Below are positions 27,839-37,255 of a stretch of DNA of 64,000 bases, piece after piece (the first letter of the stretch is position 1; each line of letters starts with the position of its first letter). The position numbers and the translations under genes are program-made. The notes beneath the pieces were generated by a model, which did not search any database, had not been told where the DNA came from, and saw only the letters and a list, made by a program, of their open reading frames with translations. Origin of the DNA: Allopusillimonas ginsengisoli (lineage in GTDB: Bacteria > Pseudomonadota > Gammaproteobacteria > Burkholderiales > Burkholderiaceae_B). The DNA lies in assembly GCA_005239165.1 (NCBI GenBank), contig RAPG01000013.1, positions 1-64,000 on the forward strand. The letters are read 5' to 3'.

Positions 27839-28333
27839 ATGAGCCACGATCCCACTGCGCTAAAATTAGACGCCACCGATTTCCGGATTCTTGAAGAGTT
27901 GCAGCGCGATGCGTCACTCAGCAATGTAGAGCTGGCGCGACGCATACATTTGTCACCCTCTCCCTGTCTTGCACGCGTCAAGGCTCTCGAAACGGCAGGC
28001 ATCATCAAAGGTTACGTAGCGCTGGTTGAGGCGCCCGCCATCGGGCTGGGGATCACGGTTTTTATTAACATCAGCCTCAAGTCACAAGACAGAAAATCAC
28101 TGGCCGAATTTGAGCATCGCATTGCCGAGCACGAAGAGGTCATGGAGTGCTATCTCATGACAGGCAATGCCGATTACCTCATACGTGTCGCCGTTGCTGA
28201 CATGGCGGCGCTTGAGCACTTTATTCTTGAGCACCTCACATCCATTCCAGATATCGACAAAATACGATCGAGCTTTGCGCTAAAGCAGGTGTCATATAAA
28301 ACCGCACTGCCACTGCCGCTAAAGCTCAGGTAG
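27839..28333 (+). CDS. Lrp/AsnC-family transcriptional regulator
   Basis: A 164-residue feast/famine regulator with an N-terminal helix-turn-helix (LDATDFRILEELQRDASLSNVELARRIHLSPSP in part) and a C-terminal RAM/ligand domain (VMECYLMTGNADYLIRVAVAD). Such proteins sense amino acids and control neighbouring catabolic genes. It is divergent from the AceE-type gene, with the 135-base AT-rich gap between them holding both promoters; it likely activates that gene in response to an amino acid such as methionine or threonine (inference). Confidence 0.92.
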   Translation: MSHDPTALKLDATDFRILEELQRDASLSNVELARRIHLSPSPCLARVKALETAGIIKGYVALVEAPAIGLGITVFINISLKSQDRKSLAEFEHRIAEHEEVMECYLMTGNADYLIRVAVADMAALEHFILEHLTSIPDIDKIRSSFALKQVSYKTALPLPLKLR

Positions 28334-28405
28334 ATTGCCCCGCCGGTGCCGGACCTTGCAGTAAGGTCTGGACCAGATCAGAACTTGTCTGTCTTGTTGA
28401 TGAAG

Positions 28406-29500
28406 TTAACGACCAGGGGGAATAGTAGTGTGGTCAAGTGGCCGTGGCACGGGGCGATCTTCGGTCATGTTGGACGCCCACTGTTCCAGAGGCAGGGGTG
28501 GGTCTTGCCACCATATACGCTTCATAACAGTGCCCAGCTCTTCAAACCCCCGTTCTCGTGGCCAGTATTCAGGGGTAATCGGCTGCCAGACATGGTCAGG
28601 GTTTTTACGTGTGGCCATTAAAAACCGAAATGAGTACAACCCCGTACCCAGGCCCATGCGCAGGTCGGAAACGACCAGCTTGTTGCCAATTGCATCGTAA
28701 CGCAGCCAGTTTCCGGTAAACCACTGCAGGCCGGCCAGCTGTGGCGAGTTGGGCACCATTGTGGCAAGGTCTGAGTTTAGCGGCTGGCGCAGGTGCTCGG
28801 GTGGTTTGCGGTCGAAAAGGCTTGCAATGGCCTCTACATAATGATCATCTGAGGTGCGCGCCACGACGCGCCACAGAAAAATAGTGAACGGCTGGGGGGT
28901 GGAGAACATGGCCAGTACATTTGTGCCGTCTTGACGCAAAACCTGGCGTACACGATATTCAATCAGCAGTTTTGAAAATACTGACAAGGCCAGATAGATG
29001 CAGCACCACGCCAGGGCCCAGCGCATGGCACGCCAGAGCCCGGGCCGATGACCCATAATGGCGGCTGCGAGCACGATGATGAGCAGCGGTACGGTAAAAA
29101 ATGGGTCAATAATAAAAATGCTGGACCAACTGGTGGGAATAGGACGCAGCGGCCACCACAGCTGTGTTCCGTATGAGGTAAAAGCGTCAAGCAGCGGATG
29201 AGTGGCCAACACCAGCCACAGGGTGAGAAACAGCCAGCCGGCACTGTAGTGGGGTGAGGGTCGCCATCGACGCCAAACAAGCGTCAGCAAGGCGGCCAGA
29301 GCCGTGAGTACAAAAAGCGAGTGCGAAAACCCGCGATGATGGATCATGCCCGATACCGGGTCGCTATACCTGATCAGCACATCGAGATCAGGCAGGGTGG
29401 CCAGTGCAGCGCCGACGAGCAACGCCTTGCGCCCCTGAAACCTGCCGAGCATGGCGCCTTGTATGCCGGCGCCAAGCACGGCCTGGGTGATGGAGTCCAT
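28406..29500 (-). CDS. YdjM-like inner-membrane metal-dependent hydrolase (DUF457)
   Basis: A 364-residue membrane protein beginning MDSITQAVLGAGIQGAMLG, with the family's conserved acidic and histidine motifs (LPDLDVLIRYSD, HHRGFSHSLFV, THPLLDAFTSYGTQL) and four or so early transmembrane helices, then a soluble C-terminal part. Related YdjM/YfhO-type proteins are predicted membrane hydrolases; E. coli YdjM is SOS-induced. It starts 15 bases downstream of the I78 lipoprotein gene, so the two are likely co-transcribed. Confidence 0.85.
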   Translation of the reverse strand: MDSITQAVLGAGIQGAMLGRFQGRKALLVGAALATLPDLDVLIRYSDPVSGMIHHRGFSHSLFVLTALAALLTLVWRRWRPSPHYSAGWLFLTLWLVLATHPLLDAFTSYGTQLWWPLRPIPTSWSSIFIIDPFFTVPLLIIVLAAAIMGHRPGLWRAMRWALAWCCIYLALSVFSKLLIEYRVRQVLRQDGTNVLAMFSTPQPFTIFLWRVVARTSDDHYVEAIASLFDRKPPEHLRQPLNSDLATMVPNSPQLAGLQWFTGNWLRYDAIGNKLVVSDLRMGLGTGLYSFRFLMATRKNPDHVWQPITPEYWPRERGFEELGTVMKRIWWQDPPLPLEQWASNMTEDRPVPRPLDHTTIPPGR

Positions 29501-29515
29501 GGCTGGCTGCGGCGT

Positions 29516-29842
29516 TTAGCCGCAGTGCACGCGAGTGAGCATGCCTTGCGCGTCGACGATGACGTTAAGACGTTGAGGGTTGTATTCCATGGTCATGACA
29601 TCACGAGGACCCAGTGACCGCAGTTGTTTGGCATTAGCCTTTTTTTGCAGCGTCTTTTCCAGCTGAGGCGTGAGCTTCTGGCCGATTGCATACTCGGTGG
29701 GTTCGGCATCGCATGTCTGACTGTCATTGGACGTATCGAAGCTTTGAGAGGTGCTTGAGCGCGAGACGTTTGAAGCACCACCCGCGCAACCGGCGAGCAT
29801 GGCCAGAGTGAGGAGCAAGATAGAAGTGGGTTTCCAGGACAT
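29516..29842 (-). CDS. Lipoprotein with peptidase-inhibitor I78 domain
   Basis: A 108-residue outer-membrane-type lipoprotein: signal SILLLTLAMLAGC with a clear lipobox, a serine-rich linker, then an I78-like domain ending in QRLNVIVDAQGMLTRVHCG, which matches the family's closing strand and final Cys-Gly. I78 members are small inhibitors of serine proteases. The start at 29842 follows GGAAG. It precedes the YdjM-like gene in a probable operon. Confidence 0.8.
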   Translation of the reverse strand: MSWKPTSILLLTLAMLAGCAGGASNVSRSSTSQSFDTSNDSQTCDAEPTEYAIGQKLTPQLEKTLQKKANAKQLRSLGPRDVMTMEYNPQRLNVIVDAQGMLTRVHCG

Positions 29843-30015
29843 ATTTACTTCCTTTTGTTGTGACGCAGCGCCCTTAATCATACTTTAAGCTCGCCGCTAC
29901 GGAACAGTCAGGGCATGGGCATACTTCGCCCGAGGTCCGCGCTTGGTAGAATGATGCGGTAGCCTCTGGCTTTATCTGATCATTTGCTCAGTCACCATTC
30001 AATTTATACTTACTT

Positions 30016-31035
30016 ATGTCCAGCTACCTCGTCGCAGCGCTATATAAATTCGTCGAATTGCCTGATTTTCAGGCAATGCAGCAGCCTTTGTTCAATTTTT
30101 GCGAACAGCAAGGCGTCAAGGGCACGCTATTGCTCGCCCGGGAAGGCATTAACGGCACTATTGCCGGCACCGAGCCGGGTATCAGGGCAGTGCTGGCTCA
30201 CTTGCGCAGCGATCCGCGTCTTGCGGGGCTGGAGCATAAAGAGTCTTGGGCAGAAGAAATGCCTTTTTACCGGCTCAAGGTCAAGCTAAAGCGCGAAATT
30301 GTCACAATGGGCGTTCCTGATGTGCACCCACCGACCATGGCTGGTGCGTACGTGTCGCCCGAAGACTGGAATCAGCTTATCGACGACCCCAACGTAGTGG
30401 TGGTCGATGTTCGCAACGATTACGAAGTGTCCATTGGATCGTTCCGCGGGGCAGTCAACCCGCATACCACCAGTTTTACAGAGTTTCCAGAGTGGGTGCG
30501 CGAGCAGTCTGCCGAAGGCGGCGTGCTGGCCGGTGGCAGCAAGGTGGCCATGTTCTGTACCGGTGGCATACGTTGTGAAAAATCTACGGCCTATCTGCGC
30601 GCCCAAGGCTTTGGCGAGGTATACCATTTGCAGGGTGGCATTCTGAAGTATCTCGAAACCGTACCTGCGGAGCAAAGCCGTTGGGACGGTGAGTGTTTCG
30701 TCTTTGACGAGCGTGTGTCCGTGGGGCATGGGTTGGCGCAAGGGCATTACGAGCTGTGCCGAGCCTGCCGTCTGCCATTGAGTCCCGAAGACAAAGAGTC
30801 CAGGTATTTTGAGCCAGGCGTCAGCTGCCCTCATTGTCATGACAGCCATACTGAACAGCAAAAATCCCGCTTCCGCGAGCGCCAGAAGCAAGTCGAGCTC
30901 GCGCTCCAGCGTAAAGAGCGCCATATTGGTGAGCGGGTTGAAGAGAAAAAACGAGCAGCGGAGCTGGCCGCGCAGGCCAGACTGAAAGAAGCCCAGGCGC
31001 GCAAGGCAGCACAAAAGGCTGGCTCTAAACGCTGA
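30016..31035 (+). CDS. trhO: tRNA uridine-34 hydroxylase TrhO (rhodanese family)
   Basis: TrhO (YceA) hydroxylates uridine 34 of certain tRNAs, a step towards 5-methoxyuridine or 5-carboxymethoxyuridine. The 339-residue protein has the N-terminal acylphosphatase-like part (GVKGTLLLAREGINGTIAG), the rhodanese domain with active cysteine in FCTGGIRCEKS, and a cysteine-rich C-terminal zinc-like section (CRACRLPL, CPHCHD) followed by a charged coiled tail. A GST-like gene follows 27 bases downstream. Confidence 0.94.
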   Translation: MSSYLVAALYKFVELPDFQAMQQPLFNFCEQQGVKGTLLLAREGINGTIAGTEPGIRAVLAHLRSDPRLAGLEHKESWAEEMPFYRLKVKLKREIVTMGVPDVHPPTMAGAYVSPEDWNQLIDDPNVVVVDVRNDYEVSIGSFRGAVNPHTTSFTEFPEWVREQSAEGGVLAGGSKVAMFCTGGIRCEKSTAYLRAQGFGEVYHLQGGILKYLETVPAEQSRWDGECFVFDERVSVGHGLAQGHYELCRACRLPLSPEDKESRYFEPGVSCPHCHDSHTEQQKSRFRERQKQVELALQRKERHIGERVEEKKRAAELAAQARLKEAQARKAAQKAGSKR

Positions 31036-31062
31036 CCGCTGACACAACGCCCAAGGTTCGCC

Positions 31063-31731
31063 GTGCACGCAACATTACCGGTTCTCTATTCGTTTCGTCG
31101 TTGCCCTTACGCCATGCGGGCGCGCCTGGCGATTGCCGTCAGCGGCATCCGCTGCGAGTTGCGTGAGGTTGTGCTGCGTGCAAAGCCGCCTGCGTTATTG
31201 CAAGCGTCGCCCAAAGGCACGGTTCCAGTATTGGTAGACACGAAAGGGGTTGTGGTTGAGCATAGCCTGGATATCATGATGTGGGCCTTGCGGCGCAATG
31301 ATCCTGAAAACTGGCTTGTCCCCGAGCAGCGAGACCTGCCTACCATGCTTGATCTGGTAGCTGAGTGCGATGGTGCGTTCAAACACCAGCTGGACCGCTA
31401 TAAATACCCACAACGCTATGACTGCGAAACGGGCGAGGTCTGGCGCGATGCGGCAGTTGATTGGCTGCAAAGCCTTGAAACCAGGCTGAAATCAGATGCT
31501 TATCTGTTTGGCGCACGTCCGGCGTTGGCCGACATGGCCGTTGCACCGTTCATCAGACAGTTCGCCCATGTGGATGCCCAATGGTTTGCGCAACAACCCT
31601 GGCCGCGCTTATGTCAATGGCTTGAAAACTGGAAGAAAAGTGCGTTGTTTGCGTCAGTTATGAGCAAATACCCGGCCTGGCAGGAGGGAAACCCTGGTGA
31701 GGTGTTTCCGCTGCCACAGCAGGCCGGCTAA
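31063..31731 (+). CDS. Glutathione S-transferase-like protein
   Basis: A 222-residue protein with an N-terminal thioredoxin-like domain (LYSFRRCPYAMRARLAI, a CPYA active-site-like motif, then GTVPVLVD and EHSLDIMMWAL) and an all-helical C-terminal domain (AYLFGARPALADMAVAPFIRQ). It fits the GST superfamily; substrates are unknown. It uses a GTG start with AAGG upstream and probably forms an operon with trhO. Its end converges with the fabI stop 10 bases away. Confidence 0.85.
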   Translation: MHATLPVLYSFRRCPYAMRARLAIAVSGIRCELREVVLRAKPPALLQASPKGTVPVLVDTKGVVVEHSLDIMMWALRRNDPENWLVPEQRDLPTMLDLVAECDGAFKHQLDRYKYPQRYDCETGEVWRDAAVDWLQSLETRLKSDAYLFGARPALADMAVAPFIRQFAHVDAQWFAQQPWPRLCQWLENWKKSALFASVMSKYPAWQEGNPGEVFPLPQQAG

Positions 31732-31740
31732 AACAGCGAG

Positions 31741-32523
31741 TTACCCCATACCTGGCACAACACAGGAGAAGCCGCCATCAACGTGCGTGATTTCGCCTGT
31801 GACGCCTGCTGCCATATCAGACAGCATAAAAGCGGCCACATTGCCCACGTCTTCAATGGTTATGTTGCGGCGCAATGGTGCATGGGTTTCGACGAATTTC
31901 AGAATGACCTGGAAGTCTTTGATACCGGCCGCAGCCAGGGTTTTGATGGGGCCGGCAGATATGCCGTTGATCCGGATGCCTTCAGGGCCGAGCGCCGATG
32001 CCATGTAACGCACGCTGGCTTCGAGTGATGCCTTGGCCAGCCCCATGGTGTTGTAGTTGGGGATGGCCTTTTCGGCACCAAGATAGGTTAATGTCAGCAC
32101 CGAAGCATTGCGGCCTTTCATGAGCGGCATGGCTGCACGCGTGATAGCAGGAAAGCTGTAGGCGGAGATATCATGCGCGATGCGGAAATTTTCGCGCGTG
32201 CAGCCTTCGAGAAAGTTGCCGGAGATCGCTTCGCGTGGCGCAAAACCGATAGAATGTACCAGACCATCAAGGCCGTCCCAGCGATCTCTGAGCAGGGTGA
32301 AGGCTTCATCGATCTGGGCATCGTCAGCGACATCGCACGGAAGCACAATGTCACTGCCCAGCCCGGCGGCAATCTCTGTAACCCTGTCTTTGAAGCGGTC
32401 GCCTACATACGTAAAGGCCAGCTCTGCGCCTTGCTCTTTGCACGCATTGGCGATGCCGTAGGCGATCGAACGTGTGGAGATAACGCCAGTGACAAGAATG
32501 CGTTTGCCTGCAAGGAAACCCAT
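31741..32523 (-). CDS. fabI: Enoyl-[acyl-carrier-protein] reductase (NADH) FabI
   Basis: FabI reduces the enoyl-ACP double bond in the last step of each fatty acid elongation cycle. The 260-residue short-chain dehydrogenase has the FabI cofactor motif (GKRILVTGVISTRSIAYGIA), and the catalytic Tyr-x6-Lys in YNTMGLAKAS. The start at 32523 follows AAGGAT; an ATG five codons earlier is in frame. It is the third gene of a gloB-mltD-fabI run on the minus strand (46-base gap to mltD). Confidence 0.96.
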   Translation of the reverse strand: MGFLAGKRILVTGVISTRSIAYGIANACKEQGAELAFTYVGDRFKDRVTEIAAGLGSDIVLPCDVADDAQIDEAFTLLRDRWDGLDGLVHSIGFAPREAISGNFLEGCTRENFRIAHDISAYSFPAITRAAMPLMKGRNASVLTLTYLGAEKAIPNYNTMGLAKASLEASVRYMASALGPEGIRINGISAGPIKTLAAAGIKDFQVILKFVETHAPLRRNITIEDVGNVAAFMLSDMAAGVTGEITHVDGGFSCVVPGMG

Positions 32524-32568
32524 GTTGTGATCCTTCATTCTTCGATTAGTTATGTGATTAGTTTGGGA

Positions 32569-33948
32569 TTACCCGCGTACCCCTGTGCCTGGAACCCTGA
32601 GACGTTTGCCTTTTGACAGGTGATCGCCTTTGAGGTTATTGAGCCGGCGCAGTTCGGTGACGGAGGTGTGATAGCGTTTGGCGAGCGCAAACAGGGTTTC
32701 CCCACTTCTGACAGTATGCGTACGCACGTTGGCGCGACGTTTTAACACAGTTACGTCGCCCTTGCGCGACTTGGTGGCAGAGCCGCTTTGCGGCTGCTCA
32801 TACGAGGCAAGAATAATACCGCCTGTTGCGCCTGACTCTTTGGTAGGAATCAGCAGCGTCTGGGCAACCGCCTTGCTTTGTCTTTTGCTGATGCCATTTA
32901 CCGAGCGCAGGGTGACCAGACTTACGCCATGTTTTTTGGCGATGGACGCATAAGACTCGCCATATGTACTTTTATAGACATCCCACGAGCTGAGACGCCC
33001 CTTGTAGGCGCGCAGATTGGTGTTGAAAATATCGACGCGGTCGGCGGGCAGAAGCAAGATGGGATTGTGCTCGGCCAGGATGACCGGACGATTGAACGAG
33101 GCGTTGAGCGATTTGAATTCTTCGAGCGGCATTTCGGCCAGCTCAGCCGCCAGTTTGATGTCGATATTGTCTTTTTTCTCTACTTTGGCAAAATAAGGCT
33201 GGTTATCGACGGAGGGCAGCACAATGCCGTAGTGCTCAGGGTCGGCGATGATGTTTTTGATGGCCTGCAGCTTGGGCACGTAGTTGCGGGTTTCGTCAGG
33301 CATGCTCAAAGACAGGTAATCGGTAGGCTTGCCGGCCAGCGCGTTTTTCCCCATGGCGCGCTTTACCGCCCCTTCGCCCCAGTTGTACGACGCAAGCGCC
33401 AGATACCAGTCGCCCTGAAAATCGTACAGGTAGGCCAGGTAGTCGAGTGCGGCGTTTGTAGAGGCGATGGTGTCGCGACGCTGGTCACGCCAGCCGTCTT
33501 GCGCCAGGTTAAAGTATTTGCCTGTACTGGGGATAAATTGCCACAGGCCTGAAGCTTTAGAGCTGGACAATGCGGTAGGGTTATAGGCGCTCTCGACAAA
33601 CGGCAACAGCGCCAGTTCGGTGGGCAGGCCACGACGGTTTAATTCGTCGACAATGTAATAAAGATATTTGCCTGCGCGCTCGCTCATGCGTTTGACGGAT
33701 TCTGGATGCGAGGCGTAGTAGCTGGTCCAGCGGTCGGTGACGTCGTCCTGCAGGTTGGGGATGGCGAACCCGCGGCGTATGCGGTCCCACATGTCTTGGG
33801 GCGGCTTGGTAAGGTCGACCGTGCGCGAGGTCTCGGCAGCTGTGTACGACTTTTTGGCGGTGGCGTAAGGGTTGGTTGAAGAGTTCTGGGTAGCGCAGCC
33901 GGCCAGGACTGCTACGATTACCAGTAGAAATAGGCGCAGGCGGATCAT
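32569..33948 (-). CDS. mltD: Membrane-bound lytic murein transglycosylase D
   Basis: A 459-residue peptidoglycan-cleaving lipoprotein. The lipobox VLAGC follows a short signal. The SLT-type catalytic domain has the glutamate in LPFVESAYNP, followed by ASGLWQFIPSTGKYFNL and a GEGAVKRAMGKN segment. Two LysM repeats close the protein (about residues 310-355, and HTVRSGETLFALAKRYHTSV near the C-terminus). The start at 33948 gives the lipoprotein signal. gloB ends 16 bases upstream, so the genes form an operon. Confidence 0.93.
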   Translation of the reverse strand: MIRLRLFLLVIVAVLAGCATQNSSTNPYATAKKSYTAAETSRTVDLTKPPQDMWDRIRRGFAIPNLQDDVTDRWTSYYASHPESVKRMSERAGKYLYYIVDELNRRGLPTELALLPFVESAYNPTALSSSKASGLWQFIPSTGKYFNLAQDGWRDQRRDTIASTNAALDYLAYLYDFQGDWYLALASYNWGEGAVKRAMGKNALAGKPTDYLSLSMPDETRNYVPKLQAIKNIIADPEHYGIVLPSVDNQPYFAKVEKKDNIDIKLAAELAEMPLEEFKSLNASFNRPVILAEHNPILLLPADRVDIFNTNLRAYKGRLSSWDVYKSTYGESYASIAKKHGVSLVTLRSVNGISKRQSKAVAQTLLIPTKESGATGGIILASYEQPQSGSATKSRKGDVTVLKRRANVRTHTVRSGETLFALAKRYHTSVTELRRLNNLKGDHLSKGKRLRVPGTGVRG

Positions 33949-33964
33949 GGGCTTGGGCGGGTCA

Positions 33965-34750
33965 TCAAAAGTTGTTCTTCCATTCGCGCAGGCTGGTGAA
34001 AACTTCAACCGGGTTAGTTCGAGGTGCTGCCGCATACCGGGCGGCGGCTGTAATCACTTCAGGCTGCAGTGTCCGTATAAACGGGTTGGTTTTAAGTTCG
34101 GCCTCAATAGTGGAGGGCAGGGTGGGCAAGCCCTGGTCACGGCGTTGGGTGTCCTGCTTAAAGCGTTGTTGTAAAGCACTATTTTCGGGCTCAACCTTAA
34201 GCGCCCAGCGTAAATTGGCCAGCGTATATTCGTGTGCACAGCACACAAGTGTTTCTGGCGGCAAAGCGCTTAGTTTACCCAGAGATTCGACCATTTGTGC
34301 AGGGGTGCCCTCGAACAAACGTCCGCAGCCTGCGGCAAACAGTGTGTCGCCGCAAAAAACCACAGGAGTATTTTGGCCCATGTTGCCATAGTAAGCAATG
34401 TGCCCCGCAGTATGACCGGGCACATCAAGTACATGCAGCGATAAATCGACGCTGGGCAATTGTACCGTATCGTTTTCAACGAGGCGATGATCACAGGCGG
34501 GTAGCTTTTCGTGCGCAGGGCCGTAGACGACTGCACCGGTTCGCTGTTGTAATGCCAGCACGCCGCCCACATGGTCACCATGGTGGTGGGTAAGTAAAAT
34601 GGCGTCGAGCGCCAAGCCGTGCTGATCAAGCACCAGTTCTACAGGCGCGGATTGCCCGGGATCGATGACGACGGCATGGCTGCCTTTGCGCACCATCCAA
34701 ATGTAATTATCAGTAAAGGCGGGGATCGGGATGAGTTCGGTATTTGCCAT
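33965..34750 (-). CDS. gloB: Hydroxyacylglutathione hydrolase (glyoxalase II)
   Basis: GloB hydrolyses S-lactoylglutathione to lactate and glutathione, completing methylglyoxal detoxification. The 261-residue metallo-beta-lactamase-fold protein has the THHHGDH metal motif, VPGHTAGHIAYY, FCGDTLFAAGCGRLFEG and CAHEYTLANLRWA. The start at 34750 fits the family N-terminus (TELIPIPAFTDNYIW). It faces away from the methyltransferase-rnhA pair, an arrangement common in Bordetella relatives. Confidence 0.95.
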   Translation of the reverse strand: MANTELIPIPAFTDNYIWMVRKGSHAVVIDPGQSAPVELVLDQHGLALDAILLTHHHGDHVGGVLALQQRTGAVVYGPAHEKLPACDHRLVENDTVQLPSVDLSLHVLDVPGHTAGHIAYYGNMGQNTPVVFCGDTLFAAGCGRLFEGTPAQMVESLGKLSALPPETLVCCAHEYTLANLRWALKVEPENSALQQRFKQDTQRRDQGLPTLPSTIEAELKTNPFIRTLQPEVITAAARYAAAPRTNPVEVFTSLREWKNNF

Positions 34751-34765
34751 AGAGCAGGAGTAAAA

Positions 34766-35581
34766 GTGTCTGCAGACCAACCCATTATTCTGGATCTGGC
34801 CGAGTGGCTGAACACGCCGCCCGGCCAATATGTACAAGGCTGGGAGCAAAAGCAGATCGATGCAATGGTCGGAAATGTGTTCGGCTATCATGCCATACAA
34901 GTGGGCCTGCCGCACTGGGATTTGCTCAAGGCCAACCGCATTTCCTACAAAGCACGCACACACATTGAGGCTTTTCAGGCGTCCGACATGGGCGCAACCC
35001 TGGTCGCTCAGCCCGAAAATCTGCCTTTTGAATCACAAAGCATAGATCTTTTGGTGCTGCCGCATGTGCTTGAATGCTCCTCCGACCCCCACCAGATTTT
35101 GCGCGAGGCCGAGCGTGTTCTGGTTCCTGAGGGCCGTGTGGTCATTTCGGGGTTTAATCCCTGGAGCCTGTGGGGTGTCAGTGATCGCATCCCAGGCATA
35201 GATCCGCTATTACCCGTGCCGGCGCATCTGCAGGTATCATTGCCGCGCCTTAAAGATTGGTTCAAGCTTTTGTCGCTGGAGCTCGATCGCGGGCGTTTCG
35301 GCTGCTACCGTCCGGCCTGCAACGATAAAGTCTGGCTCGAGCGCTGGGCATTCATGGATGCCGCGGGTGACCGGTGGTGGCCTGTGTGCGGTGCAGTGTA
35401 TGTCGTATCGGCTATTAAGCGTGTTGCAGGCATGCGTCTGGTGGGGCCTGCCTGGAAAACCAGGAAAAAGCGCTCAAGAAGACATGCCGTAGTGGCAAGC
35501 CGCAGGCCACAAGCCGGGGCCTTCCAGGAAGGCGATAGCAACCATGGGGCAAACACCTGCCTCGAACGGAATAAGTATTAA
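34766..35581 (+). CDS. SAM-dependent methyltransferase of the gloB-rnhA region
   Basis: A 271-residue protein with a Methyltransf_11-type core (LPFESQSIDLLVLPHVLECSSDP, and REAERVLVPEGRVVISGFNPWSLWG). Motif I is weak in this family. The substrate is not established. The start is a GTG with AGGAG five bases upstream; the frame extends further up without support because it would run through gloB. The stop overlaps the rnhA start (TAATG), so the genes are coupled. The last 30 or so residues are basic and less conserved in look. Confidence 0.85.
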   Translation: MSADQPIILDLAEWLNTPPGQYVQGWEQKQIDAMVGNVFGYHAIQVGLPHWDLLKANRISYKARTHIEAFQASDMGATLVAQPENLPFESQSIDLLVLPHVLECSSDPHQILREAERVLVPEGRVVISGFNPWSLWGVSDRIPGIDPLLPVPAHLQVSLPRLKDWFKLLSLELDRGRFGCYRPACNDKVWLERWAFMDAAGDRWWPVCGAVYVVSAIKRVAGMRLVGPAWKTRKKRSRRHAVVASRRPQAGAFQEGDSNHGANTCLERNKY

Positions 35582-36039
35582 TGACGCAAAAACCAGTAGA
35601 GATCTGGACAGACGGTGCCTGCAAGGGCAATCCGGGAGTAGGTGGCTGGGGGGCTCTGTTGCGCCAGGGACGCCATGAAAAAACACTTTTTGGCGGGGAG
35701 CATGCCACCACCAACAACCGCATGGAACTGATGGCGGTTATTCAGGCGCTGGGTGCACTAAAACGTCCCTGTACCGTTGTGGTCCATACCGATTCGCAAT
35801 ATGTGCAGAAGGGCATGAATGAGTGGCTGGCTAACTGGAAGAAAAGAGGTTGGCGCACTGCGGACAAAAAGCCGGTAAAAAACGCCGACCTGTGGCAAAT
35901 GCTTGACGAAATGGTTGGCGAGCACGAGGTTAGCTGGCGCTGGGTGCGCGGGCATGCCGGCGACCCGGGTAATGAGCGCGCTGATGAGCTGGCCAACATG
36001 GGCGTTGAAAAGGCCAGGGCGACCCCACAGCAAACTTAG
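35581..36039 (+). CDS. rnhA: Ribonuclease HI
   Basis: RNase HI cuts RNA in RNA-DNA hybrids. The 152-residue protein has the four catalytic acids in IWTDGACKGNPG, NNRMELMAV, VHTDSQYV and NERADELAN, and the basic handle (ANWKKRGWRTADKKPVKN). Its ATG shares a base with the upstream stop. dnaQ, which usually follows directly in related genomes, is displaced about 4.4 kb downstream by a pair of efflux genes. Confidence 0.97.
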   Translation: MTQKPVEIWTDGACKGNPGVGGWGALLRQGRHEKTLFGGEHATTNNRMELMAVIQALGALKRPCTVVVHTDSQYVQKGMNEWLANWKKRGWRTADKKPVKNADLWQMLDEMVGEHEVSWRWVRGHAGDPGNERADELANMGVEKARATPQQT

Positions 36040-36130
36040 CTGAAATAAATTGATAACAAATGCTAAAGTCACGAACAATCCCTATAGTTTATTGGCCCAT
36101 TGACGCTAGGGCCGGCATGGCTTATTACCT

Positions 36131-37243
36131 ATGAAATTTTCTCTCCCAGGGGTCATCCTGGTGCTTGGCCTTGGTGTGGCCGCAGGTGTGTACGGCTCTC
36201 GTTGGCAGGCCGAGCGCAGCCAGGAAGCTGTGCCGGGGCAGGCTACGTCGGCTCCAGCTGTGGTCAAGAGCACTCCTGCAGCTTCTAAAACGGTTGTTGA
36301 GGTAGAGCCTGCGCGTCAGGTTTCTATGCCGCGCAGCGTCTCTGCAGTAGGCAGTCTCAGATCGCAGGATTCCGTCATTTTGCGCCCGGAGATCACCGGT
36401 CGCATCGCGGAAATCAATTTCGAAGAGGGCGGCAAGGTCAGTAAAGGTCAGGTGCTGGTGCGGCTAGACGACAGTGTCGTACGCGCCGAGGTGCAGCAGG
36501 CGCAGGCCAATCTAAGCCTGGCAAACAGTAAGTACCGGCGGGCCCAGCAACTGACCAAGCAGGGGTTCATCAGCAAACAGGCGCTTGATGAGGCGTCCAG
36601 CCAGTTCAAAGTGCAGCAGGCAGAACTTGCGCTGGCCAAAGCGCATCTCAGCAAGACCGTCATCGTGGCTCCTTTCGATGGTCTGATCGGTTTGCGTACG
36701 GTGTCAGTAGGCGATTACGTCAGCCCTGGCATTGACTTGGTGCCTCTCGAGTCTATTGATCCCCTGCAGGTTGATTTTCGTATTCCTGAACAGTTTCTTA
36801 GCGAAGTAAAGCTGGGGCAAAAGCTGGCCGTCAGCTTCGATGCCTTGCCCGGAGAAAGCCGGCAGGGCGAGGTCGGTGCGATAAGCCCGCTGATTGATGT
36901 TGGCGGCCGGTCATTGCTGTTGCGGGCCAACGTTCCCAATCCCGATAATGTTTTGCGCCCCGGCATATTCGCGCGCGTGCGACTGCAGTTTGCCGATGAC
37001 TCTACGCTGGTCATCTCCGAGACGGCAATTGCCCCATCGGGTGACGAGCAGTATGTGTATCGGGTGGTCGATGGTCGTGTGCAGCGGGTGGCGGTGCGTC
37101 TTGGCATACGGCGGGAAGGTAAAGTTGAAGTGATTGAGGGGCTGCAGGCCGGTGATCTTATTATTACCTCGGGTCTGCAGAAGGTCTCCGAAGGTCAGGA
37201 AGTTGATATGGCAAAAACGTCTGTCAGCGCAGCGGCGTCCTGA
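36131..37243 (+). CDS. RND efflux periplasmic adaptor (membrane fusion protein)
   Basis: A 370-residue HlyD/AcrA-type adaptor linking an inner-membrane RND pump to an outer-membrane channel. It has one N-terminal anchor helix (FSLPGVILVLGLGVAAGVYG), a lipoyl/barrel-sandwich half (GRIAEINFEEGGKVSKGQVL), a helical hairpin (about 120-175), the second half (IVAPFDGLIGLRTVSVGDYV) and beta-barrel segments. The permease gene starts 12 bases downstream. No outer-membrane factor is encoded here. Confidence 0.92.
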   Translation: MKFSLPGVILVLGLGVAAGVYGSRWQAERSQEAVPGQATSAPAVVKSTPAASKTVVEVEPARQVSMPRSVSAVGSLRSQDSVILRPEITGRIAEINFEEGGKVSKGQVLVRLDDSVVRAEVQQAQANLSLANSKYRRAQQLTKQGFISKQALDEASSQFKVQQAELALAKAHLSKTVIVAPFDGLIGLRTVSVGDYVSPGIDLVPLESIDPLQVDFRIPEQFLSEVKLGQKLAVSFDALPGESRQGEVGAISPLIDVGGRSLLLRANVPNPDNVLRPGIFARVRLQFADDSTLVISETAIAPSGDEQYVYRVVDGRVQRVAVRLGIRREGKVEVIEGLQAGDLIITSGLQKVSEGQEVDMAKTSVSAAAS

Positions 37244-37255
37244 GGGTAGCGCGGC

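Noticed and set aside
30286..31068. 260-residue minus-strand ORF opposite trhO
   Set aside because: It mirrors a conserved enzyme and shows no family motif or ribosome site.
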